Below are positions 1 to 8,652 of a stretch of 64,000 nucleotides of DNA, in pieces; the first letter of the stretch is position 1, and the number at the start of each line of letters is the position of its first letter. Source of the stretch: Shimazuella soli (lineage in GTDB: Bacteria; Bacillota; Bacilli; Thermoactinomycetales; Thermoactinomycetaceae); the NCBI RefSeq assembly GCF_022511585.1, contig NZ_JAKWBN010000010.1, positions 1 through 64,000 of the forward strand, read 5' to 3'. The position numbers were made by a program, and so were the translations under genes. The notes beneath the pieces were generated by a model, which was not told the origin of the DNA, did no database searches, and was given only the letters and a program-made list of their open reading frames with translations.

Positions 1-93
1 ATCTACTACTACAACAACAAACGGATAAAACAAAAACTGGCTGGTATGAGCCCTGTTCAATACAGGATTCATTCCAACCAGCTTGCGGCTTAA
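1..93 (+). CDS. IS3-family transposase OrfB, C-terminal 30 residues (partial)
   Basis: Frame 1 is open from the first base to a TAA at 91-93. It reads IYYYNNKRIKQ, then KLAGMSPVQYR, then a short tail. This is the characteristic end of the DDE integrase (rve) domain of IS3-family OrfB proteins, whose usual form is YYNxxRxxxxLxGxSPxxYR. The catalytic residues and the rest of the gene lie left of the window. An IS150-type terminal repeat follows six bases after the stop, so this is the right-hand end of an insertion sequence reading towards glnA. Whether the whole element is intact cannot be judged from here. Confidence 0.85.
   Translation: MYYYNNKRIKQKLAGMSPVQYRIHSNQLAA
37..81 (-). terminator. 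Long imperfect hairpin inside the transposase end, possible terminator for glnA
   Basis: Positions 37-56 and 62-81 form a 20-bp imperfect stem with a 5-base loop. On the minus strand the stem is followed by TTTTTGTTTT. It lies about 65 bases past the glnA stop and could end the glnRA transcript. It is also part of the transposase reading frame, so the pairing may have been selected for another reason, for example to block transcription entering the IS. Confidence 0.4.
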
Positions 94-98
94 TTTTT

Positions 99-123
99 AG
101 TTCAACTTTTGGGGTTCAGTACA
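99..123. repeat. Right terminal inverted repeat of the IS3-family (IS150-group) element
   Basis: Read on the minus strand the sequence starts TGTACTGAACCCCAAAAGTT. This has the TG...CA end and the ACCCCAAAAGTT core typical of IS150-group inverted repeats. It lies just after the OrfB stop, as expected for the right end. The left repeat and any target duplication are outside the window. Confidence 0.7.
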
Positions 124-146
124 AAGAGTGGGGGTTTTTGATGATA

Positions 147-1484
147 TTAATATAGTGAAATGTACTGATCTCGTTCCCATTCGTGGACAGTCGTACGGAA
201 TAAATCCCATTCGATGCGTTTTGCTTCAACAAAGTGTGCCAATGCGTGCTCTCCAAGAGCTTCACAGATAACTGGATCGCTTTGCAATGCTTCCACTGCA
301 TCGATGATGCTAGCTGGTAAATTTTCGATCCCTGCATCTTTACGTTCGGACTCATCCATCACATAAATATTACGGTCTGTATGAGGCACAAGGGAAAGTT
401 TGTTTTTGATACCATCCAGACCAGCTTTTAGCATTACTGCTAATGCTAAGTATGGGTTTGCAGATGGATCTGGGCTGCGTACTTCAATACGGGTGCTAAG
501 TCCACGAGACGCTGGTACACGAACTAATGGACTGCGGTTTTTAGGAGACCAAGCAACATAACAAGGTGCTTCATATCCTGGTACGAGTCGTTTATAGGAA
601 TTCACCAATGGGTTGGTGATCGCAGTAAAGTTGCGAGCGTGTGTCAAGATACCTGCTAAGTAATGTCTTGCAGTTTCACTTAGACCTAACTCGTCACTTT
701 CGTCATAGAAAGCATTTTCACTTCCGCGGAATAGAGATTGGTGACAGTGCATACCAGAACCGTTTACACCAAATAGAGGTTTTGGCATGAAGGTTGCATG
801 TAAACCATATTTGCGTGCGACATTTTTTACAACGAGTTTAAAGGTTTGGATGTTGTCAGCTGTTGTAACAGCATCCCCATATTTAAAGTCGATTTCATGT
901 TGACCTGGTGCTACTTCATGGTGAGATGCTTCAATTTCAAAGCCCATTTTTTCTAGGGTTAACACGATATCTCGACGACAGTTTTCTCCAAGATCAAGTG
1001 GTGCAAGGTCAAAATATCCACCTTGGTCATTTAAATCAAGGGTCGGATTTCCTTTTTCATCGGTTTTGAATAAGAAAAATTCTGGCTCTGGACCAACATT
1101 GAAAGAAGTAAAACCAAGTTCTTTTGCTTCTTCCATTACTTTTTTCAAAATGCCACGTGGGTCTCCAGCAAATGGTGTACCATCTGGATTGTATATATCA
1201 CAAGTTAATCCAGCGATTTTACCGTTATCAGACTCCCAAGGATAAATGACCCAGGAATTATAATCGGGATATAAGTACATATCTGATTCTTCGATACGAA
1301 CGAAGCCTTCGATAGAAGAACCATCAAACATCATTTTGTTATCAAGTGCCTTCTCTAGTTGGCTAAGCGGAATTTCAACATTTTTAATGGTCCCTAATAG
1401 ATCAGTAAATTGTAGTCGGATATACTGTACATTCTCTTCTGATGCAATTCGTAAAATATCGTCCTTCGATAGATGCTTGGCCAT
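147..1484 (-). CDS. glnA: Glutamine synthetase type I (GSI-alpha)
   Basis: ATP-dependent synthesis of glutamine from glutamate and ammonia. The 445 residues match the Gram-positive GSI-alpha class, which has no adenylylation site. The beta-grasp domain occupies about residues 15-100. The catalytic domain follows, with the ammonia/ATP-site stretch [11 protein letters not shown] near 245 and the flap [11 protein letters not shown] near 300. The C-terminus, [11 protein letters not shown], resembles the tail that in Bacillus GlnA contacts GlnR and TnrA. The ATG has an AGGGAG ribosome site 10 bases upstream. The gene lies 24 bases behind glnR, the standard dicistronic operon, so feedback-inhibited GlnA probably activates GlnR repression here as in Bacillus. 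Confidence 0.97.
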   Translation of the reverse strand: MAKHLSKDDILRIASEENVQYIRLQFTDLLGTIKNVEIPLSQLEKALDNKMMFDGSSIEGFVRIEESDMYLYPDYNSWVIYPWESDNGKIAGLTCDIYNPDGTPFAGDPRGILKKVMEEAKELGFTSFNVGPEPEFFLFKTDEKGNPTLDLNDQGGYFDLAPLDLGENCRRDIVLTLEKMGFEIEASHHEVAPGQHEIDFKYGDAVTTADNIQTFKLVVKNVARKYGLHATFMPKPLFGVNGSGMHCHQSLFRGSENAFYDESDELGLSETARHYLAGILTHARNFTAITNPLVNSYKRLVPGYEAPCYVAWSPKNRSPLVRVPASRGLSTRIEVRSPDPSANPYLALAVMLKAGLDGIKNKLSLVPHTDRNIYVMDESERKDAGIENLPASIIDAVEALQSDPVICEALGEHALAHFVEAKRIEWDLFRTTVHEWERDQYISLY

Positions 1485-1508
1485 GTAAAAACGGCTCCCT
1501 TCAAAATA

Positions 1509-1892
1509 TTATGGGCGGAAGAATCGAGATAATTCTCCTTGTGTAAGCGGTGTCTTATGTTTGTCACCAGAGAACAATTCCCTATGTAACATACGACGTA
1601 ATTCTTGATCAGAAAGCTCTTTCTTTCCCTTCTCTTTCTGTTTATCTTGCTCCTTAGGCAAGAGCATATTCTTGATACTCGTCAAGTTATAGCCTTTCTC
1701 TAGTTGCATCTTGATTTTGAGGAGCATATCTACATCGTGAAAAGAAAAGAGACGTTGGTTGCCTTTCGATCTAGCAGGACTAACCAAACCATGTTTTTCA
1801 TAATAACGAATTTGGCGCGCGGTTAACTCGGTTAATTTACTTACGATGCTTATCGGAAACAGCGACATGTTTCGTCGGATATCATCATTCAC
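1509..1892 (-). CDS. glnR: Nitrogen repressor GlnR (MerR family)
   Basis: MerR-type repressor of glnRA and other nitrogen genes. The winged helix is at about residues 10-75, with the signature LTARQIRYYEKHGL and SKGNQRLFSFHDV. A short basic and acidic tail ends SRFFRP, comparable with the C-terminal end that binds glutamine synthetase in Bacillus. The open frame extends eight codons further, but GTG at 1892 is chosen because AAGGAGG sits 7 bases before it and the protein then starts as in B. subtilis GlnR (NDDIRRNMSLFP). It is first gene of the glnRA operon, with its own operator upstream. Confidence 0.96.
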   Translation of the reverse strand: MNDDIRRNMSLFPISIVSKLTELTARQIRYYEKHGLVSPARSKGNQRLFSFHDVDMLLKIKMQLEKGYNLTSIKNMLLPKEQDKQKEKGKKELSDQELRRMLHRELFSGDKHKTPLTQGELSRFFRP

Positions 1893-1914
1893 GCTAACGC
1901 CTCCTTCGAAAAAC

Positions 1915-1966
1915 ATTATAGGGTGATGTCATCTTCACTGTCAAATTTATGTCAACAAAGCTGACA
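1915..1966 (-). promoter_or_regulatory. glnRA promoter with GlnR/TnrA operator
   Basis: On the minus strand TTGACA (1944-1939) and TATAAT (1920-1915) are 18 bases apart. A perfect match to the GlnR/TnrA consensus TGTNA-N7-TNACA lies at 1950-1966 (TGTCA ACAAAGC TGACA). Additional TGTCA half-sites at 1927-1931 and 1939-1943 continue the array at 11-12 base steps across the promoter. The layout supports autorepression by GlnR. Confidence 0.85.
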
Positions 1967-1981
1967 TCAGTGTGTAAAAAA

Positions 1982-2001
1982 AGAACGCCAAATGGCGTTC
2001 T
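1982..2001 (-). terminator. Terminator after the DUF456 gene
   Basis: A 9-bp perfect stem (AGAACGCCA / TGGCGTTCT) has a 2-base loop and is followed by seven Ts on the minus strand. It overlaps the stop codon of the DUF456 gene and separates that transcript from glnRA. Confidence 0.85.
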
Positions 2002-2491
2002 AAAAGAAGAATACTAAAGCTAAGAACCAGATAATCATTGCAGTCATCAAGAAAAACTTAACTACCATTCCGCCGAGAAATCCAATTAACGTGCTAATCG
2101 ATATTCGCAGGGCTTCTGCTGGTGTTCTGCGCATAAAAAATAATTCAAGAAGAAATACCGTAATGATCGGCCCGATAAGAAATCCTGCTGGAAGCCACAT
2201 AAAAACAATTACACCGAGGGCAGCAGCTGGTATAGACCACTTTGATCCTCCTACTTTTGCAGCAGCATACCCGCCGGCAAAGTAATCAATTAAAAACAAA
2301 ACGATAGTTGCTACAAGTGTAATCGACCAAAAAAACCAACCTAATTTCCCATCATTAATGAGAAAGTGATAAACAAGGAAACCTGCAAATATAAACGGTA
2401 CATCAGGTAATGCCGGAAGGAATAATCCTGCATATGCCAGTAAAAATAAAAAACCAATGACAACCCACCAAAAAATATCTACAACGTTCAT
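2000..2491 (-). CDS. DUF456 family membrane protein (YqgC-like)
   Basis: 163 residues, almost entirely hydrophobic, with four to five predicted membrane spans. The glycine-rich pattern AGLFLPALPDVP near the N-terminus and FLIDYFAGGYAAAKVGGSK in the middle are typical of the DUF456 family, to which B. subtilis YqgC belongs. The function of this family is not known. The ATG has an AGGAGAG ribosome site 5 bases upstream. The gene follows ynbB by 14 bases and is probably the last gene of the spoVK-ynbB unit. In B. subtilis glnR follows ynbB directly, so this gene is an insertion in the conserved order. Confidence 0.8.
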   Translation of the reverse strand: MNVVDIFWWVVIGFLFLLAYAGLFLPALPDVPFIFAGFLVYHFLINDGKLGWFFWSITLVATIVLFLIDYFAGGYAAAKVGGSKWSIPAAALGVIVFMWLPAGFLIGPIITVFLLELFFMRRTPAEALRISISTLIGFLGGMVVKFFLMTAMIIWFLALVFFF

Positions 2492-2505
2492 CGCGTCTCT
2501 CCTAT

Positions 2506-3741
2506 CTATTTTTGTATTTGATTTAACGATTGCAAAGCTTGTTTTAAAGCGACTTTTACATGGGCAAAAGTCAACCCACCTTGTAAATAAACCGTAAATG
2601 GTTCACGAAGTGGTCCATCGGCAGATAACTCAATACTCGCTCCTTGCACAAAGGTTCCTGCTGCCATGATTATTGGATCTTTATAACCTGGCATATCACA
2701 GGGTTCTGGGAGAACATGAGCATCGATAGGGGAAGCAGCCTGAATTGCTTGGCAAAATGCAATCAGCTTTTCTGAACTCCCCAACTGAATCTGCTGAATA
2801 ATATCCGTTCTCTTTTCTCGATAAGTGGGAGAAACAGTATAACCCGCTTCTTCAAACAATGCAGAAGCAAAAACCATTCCTTTCAATGCTTCTCCTACTA
2901 CATGAGGAGCTAAAAATAATCCTTGATAATAATCAGCCAGATAACCATGAGTTGCTCCTCCTTCCATCCCAATTCCGGGAGCAACCAATCGAGAAGAAGC
3001 CAATTCTACCAGTGTTTTACGACCAACTATGTATCCACCTGATTTTGCTAAACCACCACCAAGATTTTTAATCAGAGAACCTGCGATCAAATCTGCTCCC
3101 ACATGAAGAGGCTCACGATCTTCCACAAATTCCCCATAACAATTATCCACAAATATGATTGCATTCGGTAAAATTCGGCGTACTTGAGTGATCATTTTTG
3201 CGATTTCTGCAATGGTGAAAGATGGACGGTTGGAATAGCCTCTAGAGCGTTGGATTGCTACTAGTTTTGTCTTACTAGTTACTTTTTGTTGAAATTTAGC
3301 CCAATCCACTTTATGTTCGTCTGTTAATCCAATCTCATAATAGCGCACACCTAAATCTGCAAGAGAGCCTGTCCCATCATCAGGAGAGCCGATGATTTGA
3401 AACAAGGTATCGTATGGTCTCCCTGTAAGTGAAATCCATTCATCCCCTGGACGGAGTACACCGTATAAGCAGGCAGCTATCGCATGCGTACCGGAAACGA
3501 TATTTGGTCGAACCAAAGCGGATTCACCACCAAATAAATCAGCAACAATGCGTTCTAATGTTTCTCGACCTATATCATCATACCCATAGCCAGTAGACGA
3601 TTGTAAATGAGTTTCACTCACCTTATGTTTTTGAAATGCAGCTAAGAGTTTTGCTTGATGTCTTTCAACCCTTTCCTCTATTTGTTCAAGGATAGGGGTA
3701 ATTTTAGAAATTGTTTTTTGCTGCGTTTTAACATTTGACAT
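2506..3741 (-). CDS. ynbB: Aluminium-resistance/methionine gamma-lyase-like PLP protein YnbB
   Basis: Member of the Alum_res family, a fold-type I pyridoxal-phosphate group related to cystathionine and methionine gamma-lyases. Its real substrate in Bacillus is unsettled. At 411 residues it has normal length. The cofactor lysine is expected in GSLIKNLGGG near residue 225, preceded by the aspartate pattern IIFVDNCYGEF. The N-terminal region is helical. No strong ribosome site is seen (only GATGG before the ATG). The position between spoVK and glnR is as in B. subtilis, except that hflX (ynbA), normally between spoVK and ynbB, is absent. Confidence 0.88.
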   Translation of the reverse strand: MSNVKTQQKTISKITPILEQIEERVERHQAKLLAAFQKHKVSETHLQSSTGYGYDDIGRETLERIVADLFGGESALVRPNIVSGTHAIAACLYGVLRPGDEWISLTGRPYDTLFQIIGSPDDGTGSLADLGVRYYEIGLTDEHKVDWAKFQQKVTSKTKLVAIQRSRGYSNRPSFTIAEIAKMITQVRRILPNAIIFVDNCYGEFVEDREPLHVGADLIAGSLIKNLGGGLAKSGGYIVGRKTLVELASSRLVAPGIGMEGGATHGYLADYYQGLFLAPHVVGEALKGMVFASALFEEAGYTVSPTYREKRTDIIQQIQLGSSEKLIAFCQAIQAASPIDAHVLPEPCDMPGYKDPIIMAAGTFVQGASIELSADGPLREPFTVYLQGGLTFAHVKVALKQALQSLNQIQK

Positions 3742-3789
3742 ACACTACCATCTTTTCTGCGTAGAATCATTTTTTTATACAACTCTATT

Positions 3790-4728
3790 CTACCATGAAG
3801 AATAATTTTTTCGTCCAATTGATTCAAATAAGATATCTTCTGGTAAAATAGTCATCAAACTATGACGATCAGCTTCTTTTTTCTTCAACAATCGAACAGC
3901 ATGTAATCGTATTGCCTGCTCTACTAAATTTCGGATAAATCTAGCATTGCCAAACGTATGATTTTTTCTTTCTGCTTCTCTTTGAAGTAACTGACGTATT
4001 TTCTCTTTTGCAGTTGCTGAAAATACATATTCTCTTTGCTTTACCATTAAGTCAGCAATCTCTAATAATTCCGTTATCGAGAAATCAGGGAATTTCAAAT
4101 GGATAGGAAATCGGGATGGTAGGCCTGGATTAGAGCGGATAAACGCTTCCATCTCTTGCGAATATCCTGCAAGAATAAGGACAAATTCATTTTTATAATC
4201 TTCCATCGACTTCACTAATGTGTCAATTGCCTCTTTGCCAAAATCTTTTTCTCCGCCTCGAGAGAGTGCGTATGCTTCATCAATAAATAGTATGCCGCCT
4301 AATGCTTGTTTCACATGTTCTCTCGTTTTTTGTGCTGTATGGCCAATGTATTCGCCTACGAGATCAGCACGTTCCACCTCAATGACATGTCCTCGCGTAA
4401 GCACTCCCATCTCTTGAAAAAGCTCACCTATAATTCTCGCTACAGTTGTTTTTCCTGTACCTGGATTTCCCGTAAACACCATGTGAAGCACTTGTTGCTC
4501 CTGAGTCAATCCAGCATTTTTACGTCTTTTCCCAATTTCTAACCAAGCATATATCTCTTCCACAAATGACTTGATTTCTGTTAAACCGATTAAATGTCTT
4601 AGGGAATGAAGGCACTTCGTCAGTGATTGATGTTCTTTTTCCCAATCTGCTGGAGTAGATTCCACATCTCGATCAAATACGATTTGTATGCGTCTTTTGG
4701 TTTCCTCCAATAAAACTTTTCTACTCAT
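3790..4728 (-). CDS. spoVK: Stage V sporulation protein K, AAA ATPase (CbxX/CfqX type)
   Basis: AAA-family ATPase needed for spore maturation in B. subtilis. In the 312 residues the Walker A motif GNPGTGKTT lies at 87-95, Walker B GGILFIDEAYAL near 145-156, and sensor and arginine-finger residues around FVLILAGY and NPGLPSRFP. An AAA lid follows with FGNARFIRNLVEQA. The ATG at 4728 is preceded by AAAGGGG at 8 bases. The gene stands between hfq and ynbB as in Bacillus, and a terminator separates it from hfq. Confidence 0.93.
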   Translation of the reverse strand: MSRKVLLEETKRRIQIVFDRDVESTPADWEKEHQSLTKCLHSLRHLIGLTEIKSFVEEIYAWLEIGKRRKNAGLTQEQQVLHMVFTGNPGTGKTTVARIIGELFQEMGVLTRGHVIEVERADLVGEYIGHTAQKTREHVKQALGGILFIDEAYALSRGGEKDFGKEAIDTLVKSMEDYKNEFVLILAGYSQEMEAFIRSNPGLPSRFPIHLKFPDFSITELLEIADLMVKQREYVFSATAKEKIRQLLQREAERKNHTFGNARFIRNLVEQAIRLHAVRLLKKKEADRHSLMTILPEDILFESIGRKNYSSW

Positions 4729-4792
4729 ACGTCATTCCCCTTTCCAACTCATTACACTCCACTATACGCAAGTGCCTAGAAAGGGTGAAAAA

Positions 4793-4820
4793 GAAAAAGT
4801 CCCATATAAGGGACTTTTTC
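4793..4820 (-). terminator. Terminator after hfq
   Basis: An 11-bp perfect stem (GAAAAAGTCCC / GGGACTTTTTC) has a 6-base loop and a T-rich tail on the minus strand, just after the hfq stop. Confidence 0.85.
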
Positions 4821-4829
4821 TCTCCATGC

Positions 4830-5081
4830 TTAAGCGTTTTGTTCTTCTTTAGCTTCATCTGCCGACATGAGGGAAACTGGTCTAGCTGGGGTAAAAGTAG
4901 AGATCGCATGCTTATATACCATTTGTTGCTTACCGTCACTATCTATCACGATTGTAAAATTATCAAACCCCCGGATTAAACCACGGAGTTGAAATCCATT
5001 AACTAAAAATATAGTTACCGGAACGGATTCTTTGCGAATTTGATTTAAAAATGTATCTTGAATATTTATTGACTGTTTCAA
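4830..5081 (-). CDS. hfq: RNA chaperone Hfq
   Basis: Sm-like hexameric RNA-binding protein, 83 residues. The Sm1 motif covers about residues 22-47 ([22 protein letters not shown]). The Sm2 motif YKHAISTF is near 57-64, close to the family's YKHAIST. The short acidic tail is typical of Bacillales. It lies directly downstream of miaA with 34 bases between them, the standard miaA-hfq pair. Confidence 0.97.
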   Translation of the reverse strand: MKQSINIQDTFLNQIRKESVPVTIFLVNGFQLRGLIRGFDNFTIVIDSDGKQQMVYKHAISTFTPARPVSLMSADEAKEEQNA

Positions 5082-5115
5082 TGTGTGGTACCTCCCATAT
5101 CTTCTTATCTGATAC

Positions 5116-6045
5116 CTATTCTCTGTAAGATGGAAACTTTCCTGCTACTAAATGGTTAATTTCTATGAACGCATGTACATCTGTTTTATCAAACCAATGA
5201 ATCTCGGGAATGCGACGAAACCAGGAAAGTTGCCGTTTCGCATATCTTCGGCTGCCCTGTTTAATCGAGGATACTGCCTCTTCATAAGAAATATTACCCT
5301 TTATGTATTGAATCATCTCTTTATAACCAATTGCTTGAGATGCTGTATGCTTTTCAAATCGCCCAGTAGCAAGCAATTGTCTCACTTCCTTTTCTAGACC
5401 CATTTGAAGCATTTGATCAACTCTACGATTAATTTGATCGTAGAGCTCTAAGCGCGGCATTGTCAACCCAATCCACAAAGCTTCAAATGGAGAAGCACTT
5501 CGGTGTTGTTGTTCGGACAAAGGTTTGCCAGTCAACTGATAAACTTCTAACGCTCGGATGATCCTTCGCAGATCATTAGGATGAAGTTTTCTGGCATGGG
5601 TGGGATCAACTTGTTGTAAACGCTGATGCAAAAATTCATTTCCGTATTTACTTGCTAACTCTGTTAGTTCCTGCCGAATAGCAGGATTTTCAGTGACTTT
5701 TGCCATTTGATATTCAAAAACCACTGCTTCAATATAAAGTCCTGTTCCACCAACTAAAATAGGCAGATGATTACGATTTTGTATCTCTACAATCTTCTGT
5801 CTTGCCATTTCTTGATATTGCTGAACCGAAAATGACTCATCTGGTTGGAGCATATCGATCAGGTGATGGGGAATGGTGGACTGTTCTTCTGGACTAGCCT
5901 TTGCTGTTCCAATATCCATTCCCAGATATACTTGCATGGAATCTCCAGAAATAATCTCTCCATGAAACGCTTTTGCTAGACTTAAGCTCAAGGCAGTCTT
6001 TCCAACCCCTGTAGGTCCTACAATAACCAACAAATCAGGCTTCAT
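5116..6045 (-). CDS. miaA: tRNA dimethylallyltransferase MiaA
   Basis: Transfers a dimethylallyl group to N6 of A37 in tRNAs reading codons that start with U. It makes the i6A substrate that MiaB, also in this window, converts to ms2i6A. The 309 residues have the P-loop GPTGVGKT at 10-17, [15 protein letters not shown] near 35-50, and the GGTGLYI and [10 protein letters not shown] motifs. The start overlaps the end of the upstream methyltransferase gene by 4 bases, which suggests translational coupling. Confidence 0.97.
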   Translation of the reverse strand: MKPDLLVIVGPTGVGKTALSLSLAKAFHGEIISGDSMQVYLGMDIGTAKASPEEQSTIPHHLIDMLQPDESFSVQQYQEMARQKIVEIQNRNHLPILVGGTGLYIEAVVFEYQMAKVTENPAIRQELTELASKYGNEFLHQRLQQVDPTHARKLHPNDLRRIIRALEVYQLTGKPLSEQQHRSASPFEALWIGLTMPRLELYDQINRRVDQMLQMGLEKEVRQLLATGRFEKHTASQAIGYKEMIQYIKGNISYEEAVSSIKQGSRRYAKRQLSWFRRIPEIHWFDKTDVHAFIEINHLVAGKFPSYRE

Positions 6046-6815
6046 GGGTCAATCACTCCCCATGCATAACTAGAAGATTGATGGATCACTTTAAAACCAA
6101 GTCTAGCAAATTCGCTACTATTTTTCCTCTCTTTTAATAAGACCCTCCTACGAGCAACTCGTACTGCATGTGCAACTGATTCTTCATCTACAGCAGTCGG
6201 ATTAGCTAGTGGTTTTAACATCTGCATCGCTTTTGATCCATATACCGTTTTACGAAACATAGGGTCAAATACGACCACATCAAAAGAATTGCTCCTGCTT
6301 TTAGCCAGATAGGATCGATAATTGCAATTCATTACTTCAATTCTTCGCATCGCTTCATCTACAGCAGGTCTTCCACTACAGTAATTTTTTAAGCCTTCTG
6401 CTACCATACAAGCTAGCAAAGGTTCACTTTCTAGCCCCACCACTCTTCCACTAGCACCTGTCACAAAAGACGAAACAATCGCATCTGCTCCCATTCCAAG
6501 GGTACAATCCAGTACTTGATCTCCTTCTAAGAGATTCGCAGCTCGCACCATAGCATCATTTTCGCCTTTTGACCATTGTTTCAAACGAACAACGGACAAA
6601 TTTGGATGAAAAAAAAATGATGGATAGCCACTACTTTCGTAACGCAATCCTTGTTTAGTAACTATTAATACTCCATCGACTTCATATTGTTTATACATCT
6701 TATCCAAACTCGCACGATCTCTATCCACGTAAAGAACAGATAGGGAATCTGCAATCGCAACTGCCTTTTCTTTTTCCTTTGTGGATGGTTCATGCGAAGT
6801 AGTGACTACAATCAT
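6042..6815 (-). CDS. Class I SAM-dependent methyltransferase, RsmJ/YhiQ-like
   Basis: 257 residues. The Rossmann methyltransferase core begins near residue 105 with VLDCTLGMGADA (SAM motif I) and GLESEPLLA (motif II). The DPMF signature FDVVVFDPMFRK near 185 is the N/DPPF-type motif IV of the YhiQ/RsmJ group, whose E. coli member methylates G1516 of 16S rRNA. Here the target is not proven. The N-terminal hundred residues may form a substrate domain. Located between mutL and miaA with a 1-base gap and a 4-base overlap, so probably co-transcribed with them. Confidence 0.75.
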   Translation of the reverse strand: MIVVTTSHEPSTKEKEKAVAIADSLSVLYVDRDRASLDKMYKQYEVDGVLIVTKQGLRYESSGYPSFFFHPNLSVVRLKQWSKGENDAMVRAANLLEGDQVLDCTLGMGADAIVSSFVTGASGRVVGLESEPLLACMVAEGLKNYCSGRPAVDEAMRRIEVMNCNYRSYLAKSRSNSFDVVVFDPMFRKTVYGSKAMQMLKPLANPTAVDEESVAHAVRVARRRVLLKERKNSSEFARLGFKVIHQSSSYAWGVIDP

Positions 6816-6816
6816 T

Positions 6817-8640
6817 TTACATCACCCGCTTAAACATTTTCTCCAATTCATAAGTAGAAAAATGAACTAAAATAGGTCGACCATGTGGGCATGTATAAGG
6901 GGTTTCACATGTCGCAAGTGTTCGGAGCAATGCTTCCATTTCGTCCATCCGTAGATGACGATTTGCCTTTATCGCTGCTTTACATGCCATTAATTTTGCA
7001 GAAGTGTCTCGTAACTCTGTTGTATTTACCCGACCATGTTTCCTTAACCACTCGATAATTTCTGACAGTAATGGATAAATTTCAACGGAAGGAAACCAAT
7101 CTGGATAGCTACGCAATAAAAACGTATTTCCACCAAAAGGCTCGAGCTCCAACCCCCAATCTTTAAGAGCTTCTAGATAGTTTTCTAATAAAAGTGCTTC
7201 ACTTGAGGTGCATTCTATTGTCAACGGAACTAACAAAGGCTGAACGTGATGATCTTCTTTCTTCATTTTCACTAAAAACTTCTCATAATAAATCCTCTCT
7301 TGCGCTGCATGTTGGTCAATCAAGTACATCCCATTTGCTGATTGAGCTACGATGTATGTTCCATGCACTTGTGCCAATGGCAATAACTCTGGCAGTGGAA
7401 CACGAGTCGACTTAACCTCTAGTAGTTCTCGTTCGTTTGAGGAACTATCTGATAGAGGTGATAGAAGATCTTCTTTAGCATCTACTACTTCTTTTTTTGG
7501 TAAAGCAAAAGAACTAGACTCTCGTATTATAGGTGCAGGTTGTTTGACTTCTAGCTTTTGATATGGTTTCTCATGAGACAATTCCATCTGCTCTACTTTG
7601 GTTTTTGGTGGAGAAATGGTTTGTTTTGGTGGTGTAGCTATGGGAATTAATGTTTTTTGTTGAAAAGCAGATTTAATCGCTTTCGTGATAAGATGAGCAA
7701 GTTCTTTTTCTTTACTTAATCTTACTTCTAATTTTGCCGGATGGACATTTACATCCACGAGTTTTGGGTCCATCTCAATTTGAAATACACCAATGGGATA
7801 TCTTCCAACAGGTAACAATGTTCCATAAGCAGTTAAAATAGTATTGGTCAAAGGAATACTACGAACATACCTTCCATTTAACAATATCGTGATCGCTTTT
7901 CGACTTGCTCTTGTCACTTCTGGTTTACCGATATATCCAGATAATTTAAAATCGCTGTCTTCGGCTTCTATTGCTACCATTTGTGCCGCAACTTGCTTCC
8001 CATACAGAGCAAGTATGGCATGGAGTAGCTTTCCATCTCCTGTACTTCTAAATAGTTCTCTACCCTGGTGTTGGAGATGAAAAGAAATGGTAGGATGCGC
8101 TAAAGCTAGTCTACCTATTACATCCGCTACATGGCTAATTTCTGTACTGATCGTTTTTAAATACTTTAAGCGTGCAGGTGTATTGTAAAATAAATCGCGA
8201 ACAATTACATCCGTTCCTTTTACTCTTGAAGTGGAAGTTGCTTCTCGTTTGCTACCACCATCAATTTGAATGGTGGTAGCTAATTCTAAATCATTTGAGG
8301 ATGTGACTAACTCTACTCTTGCTACGGAAGCAATACTCGGAAGAGCTTCTCCTCGAAAACCTAAGGTTCGAATAGTTGATAAATCCCTCTCATTTCGGAT
8401 TTTACTAGTAGCATGACGTTCAAAGGCAAGTTTTGCATCTTCCATGCTCATGCCAATACCATTATCCGATATTCGAATGGAGCTAATTCCTCCCTCAACC
8501 AAATCCACTTCGATCTTCGTCGCATCAGCATCGATCGCATTTTCCACTAGTTCTTTTACTACAGAAGCAGGGCGTTCTACTACTTCACCAGCAGCAATCT
8601 GATTTGCTAGATGATCACTCAGGATTTGAATCGTAGCCAA
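6817..8640 (-). CDS. mutL: DNA mismatch repair protein MutL
   Basis: GHKL ATPase and latent endonuclease acting with MutS. The N-terminal ATPase motifs ELVENAIDA, DNGIGM, RHATSKI and GFRGEAL are all present within the first 100 residues. A variable linker covers about 330-410. The C-terminal domain carries the metal-binding endonuclease motif DQHAAQERIYYE near 440, plus ACKAAIK and CPHGRP near the end. This is therefore the nicking type found in bacteria without MutH. Length is 607 residues. It lies 12 bases behind mutS. Confidence 0.97.
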   Translation of the reverse strand: MATIQILSDHLANQIAAGEVVERPASVVKELVENAIDADATKIEVDLVEGGISSIRISDNGIGMSMEDAKLAFERHATSKIRNERDLSTIRTLGFRGEALPSIASVARVELVTSSNDLELATTIQIDGGSKREATSTSRVKGTDVIVRDLFYNTPARLKYLKTISTEISHVADVIGRLALAHPTISFHLQHQGRELFRSTGDGKLLHAILALYGKQVAAQMVAIEAEDSDFKLSGYIGKPEVTRASRKAITILLNGRYVRSIPLTNTILTAYGTLLPVGRYPIGVFQIEMDPKLVDVNVHPAKLEVRLSKEKELAHLITKAIKSAFQQKTLIPIATPPKQTISPPKTKVEQMELSHEKPYQKLEVKQPAPIIRESSSFALPKKEVVDAKEDLLSPLSDSSSNERELLEVKSTRVPLPELLPLAQVHGTYIVAQSANGMYLIDQHAAQERIYYEKFLVKMKKEDHHVQPLLVPLTIECTSSEALLLENYLEALKDWGLELEPFGGNTFLLRSYPDWFPSVEIYPLLSEIIEWLRKHGRVNTTELRDTSAKLMACKAAIKANRHLRMDEMEALLRTLATCETPYTCPHGRPILVHFSTYELEKMFKRVM

Positions 8641-8652
8641 ATTCCACCCCTC

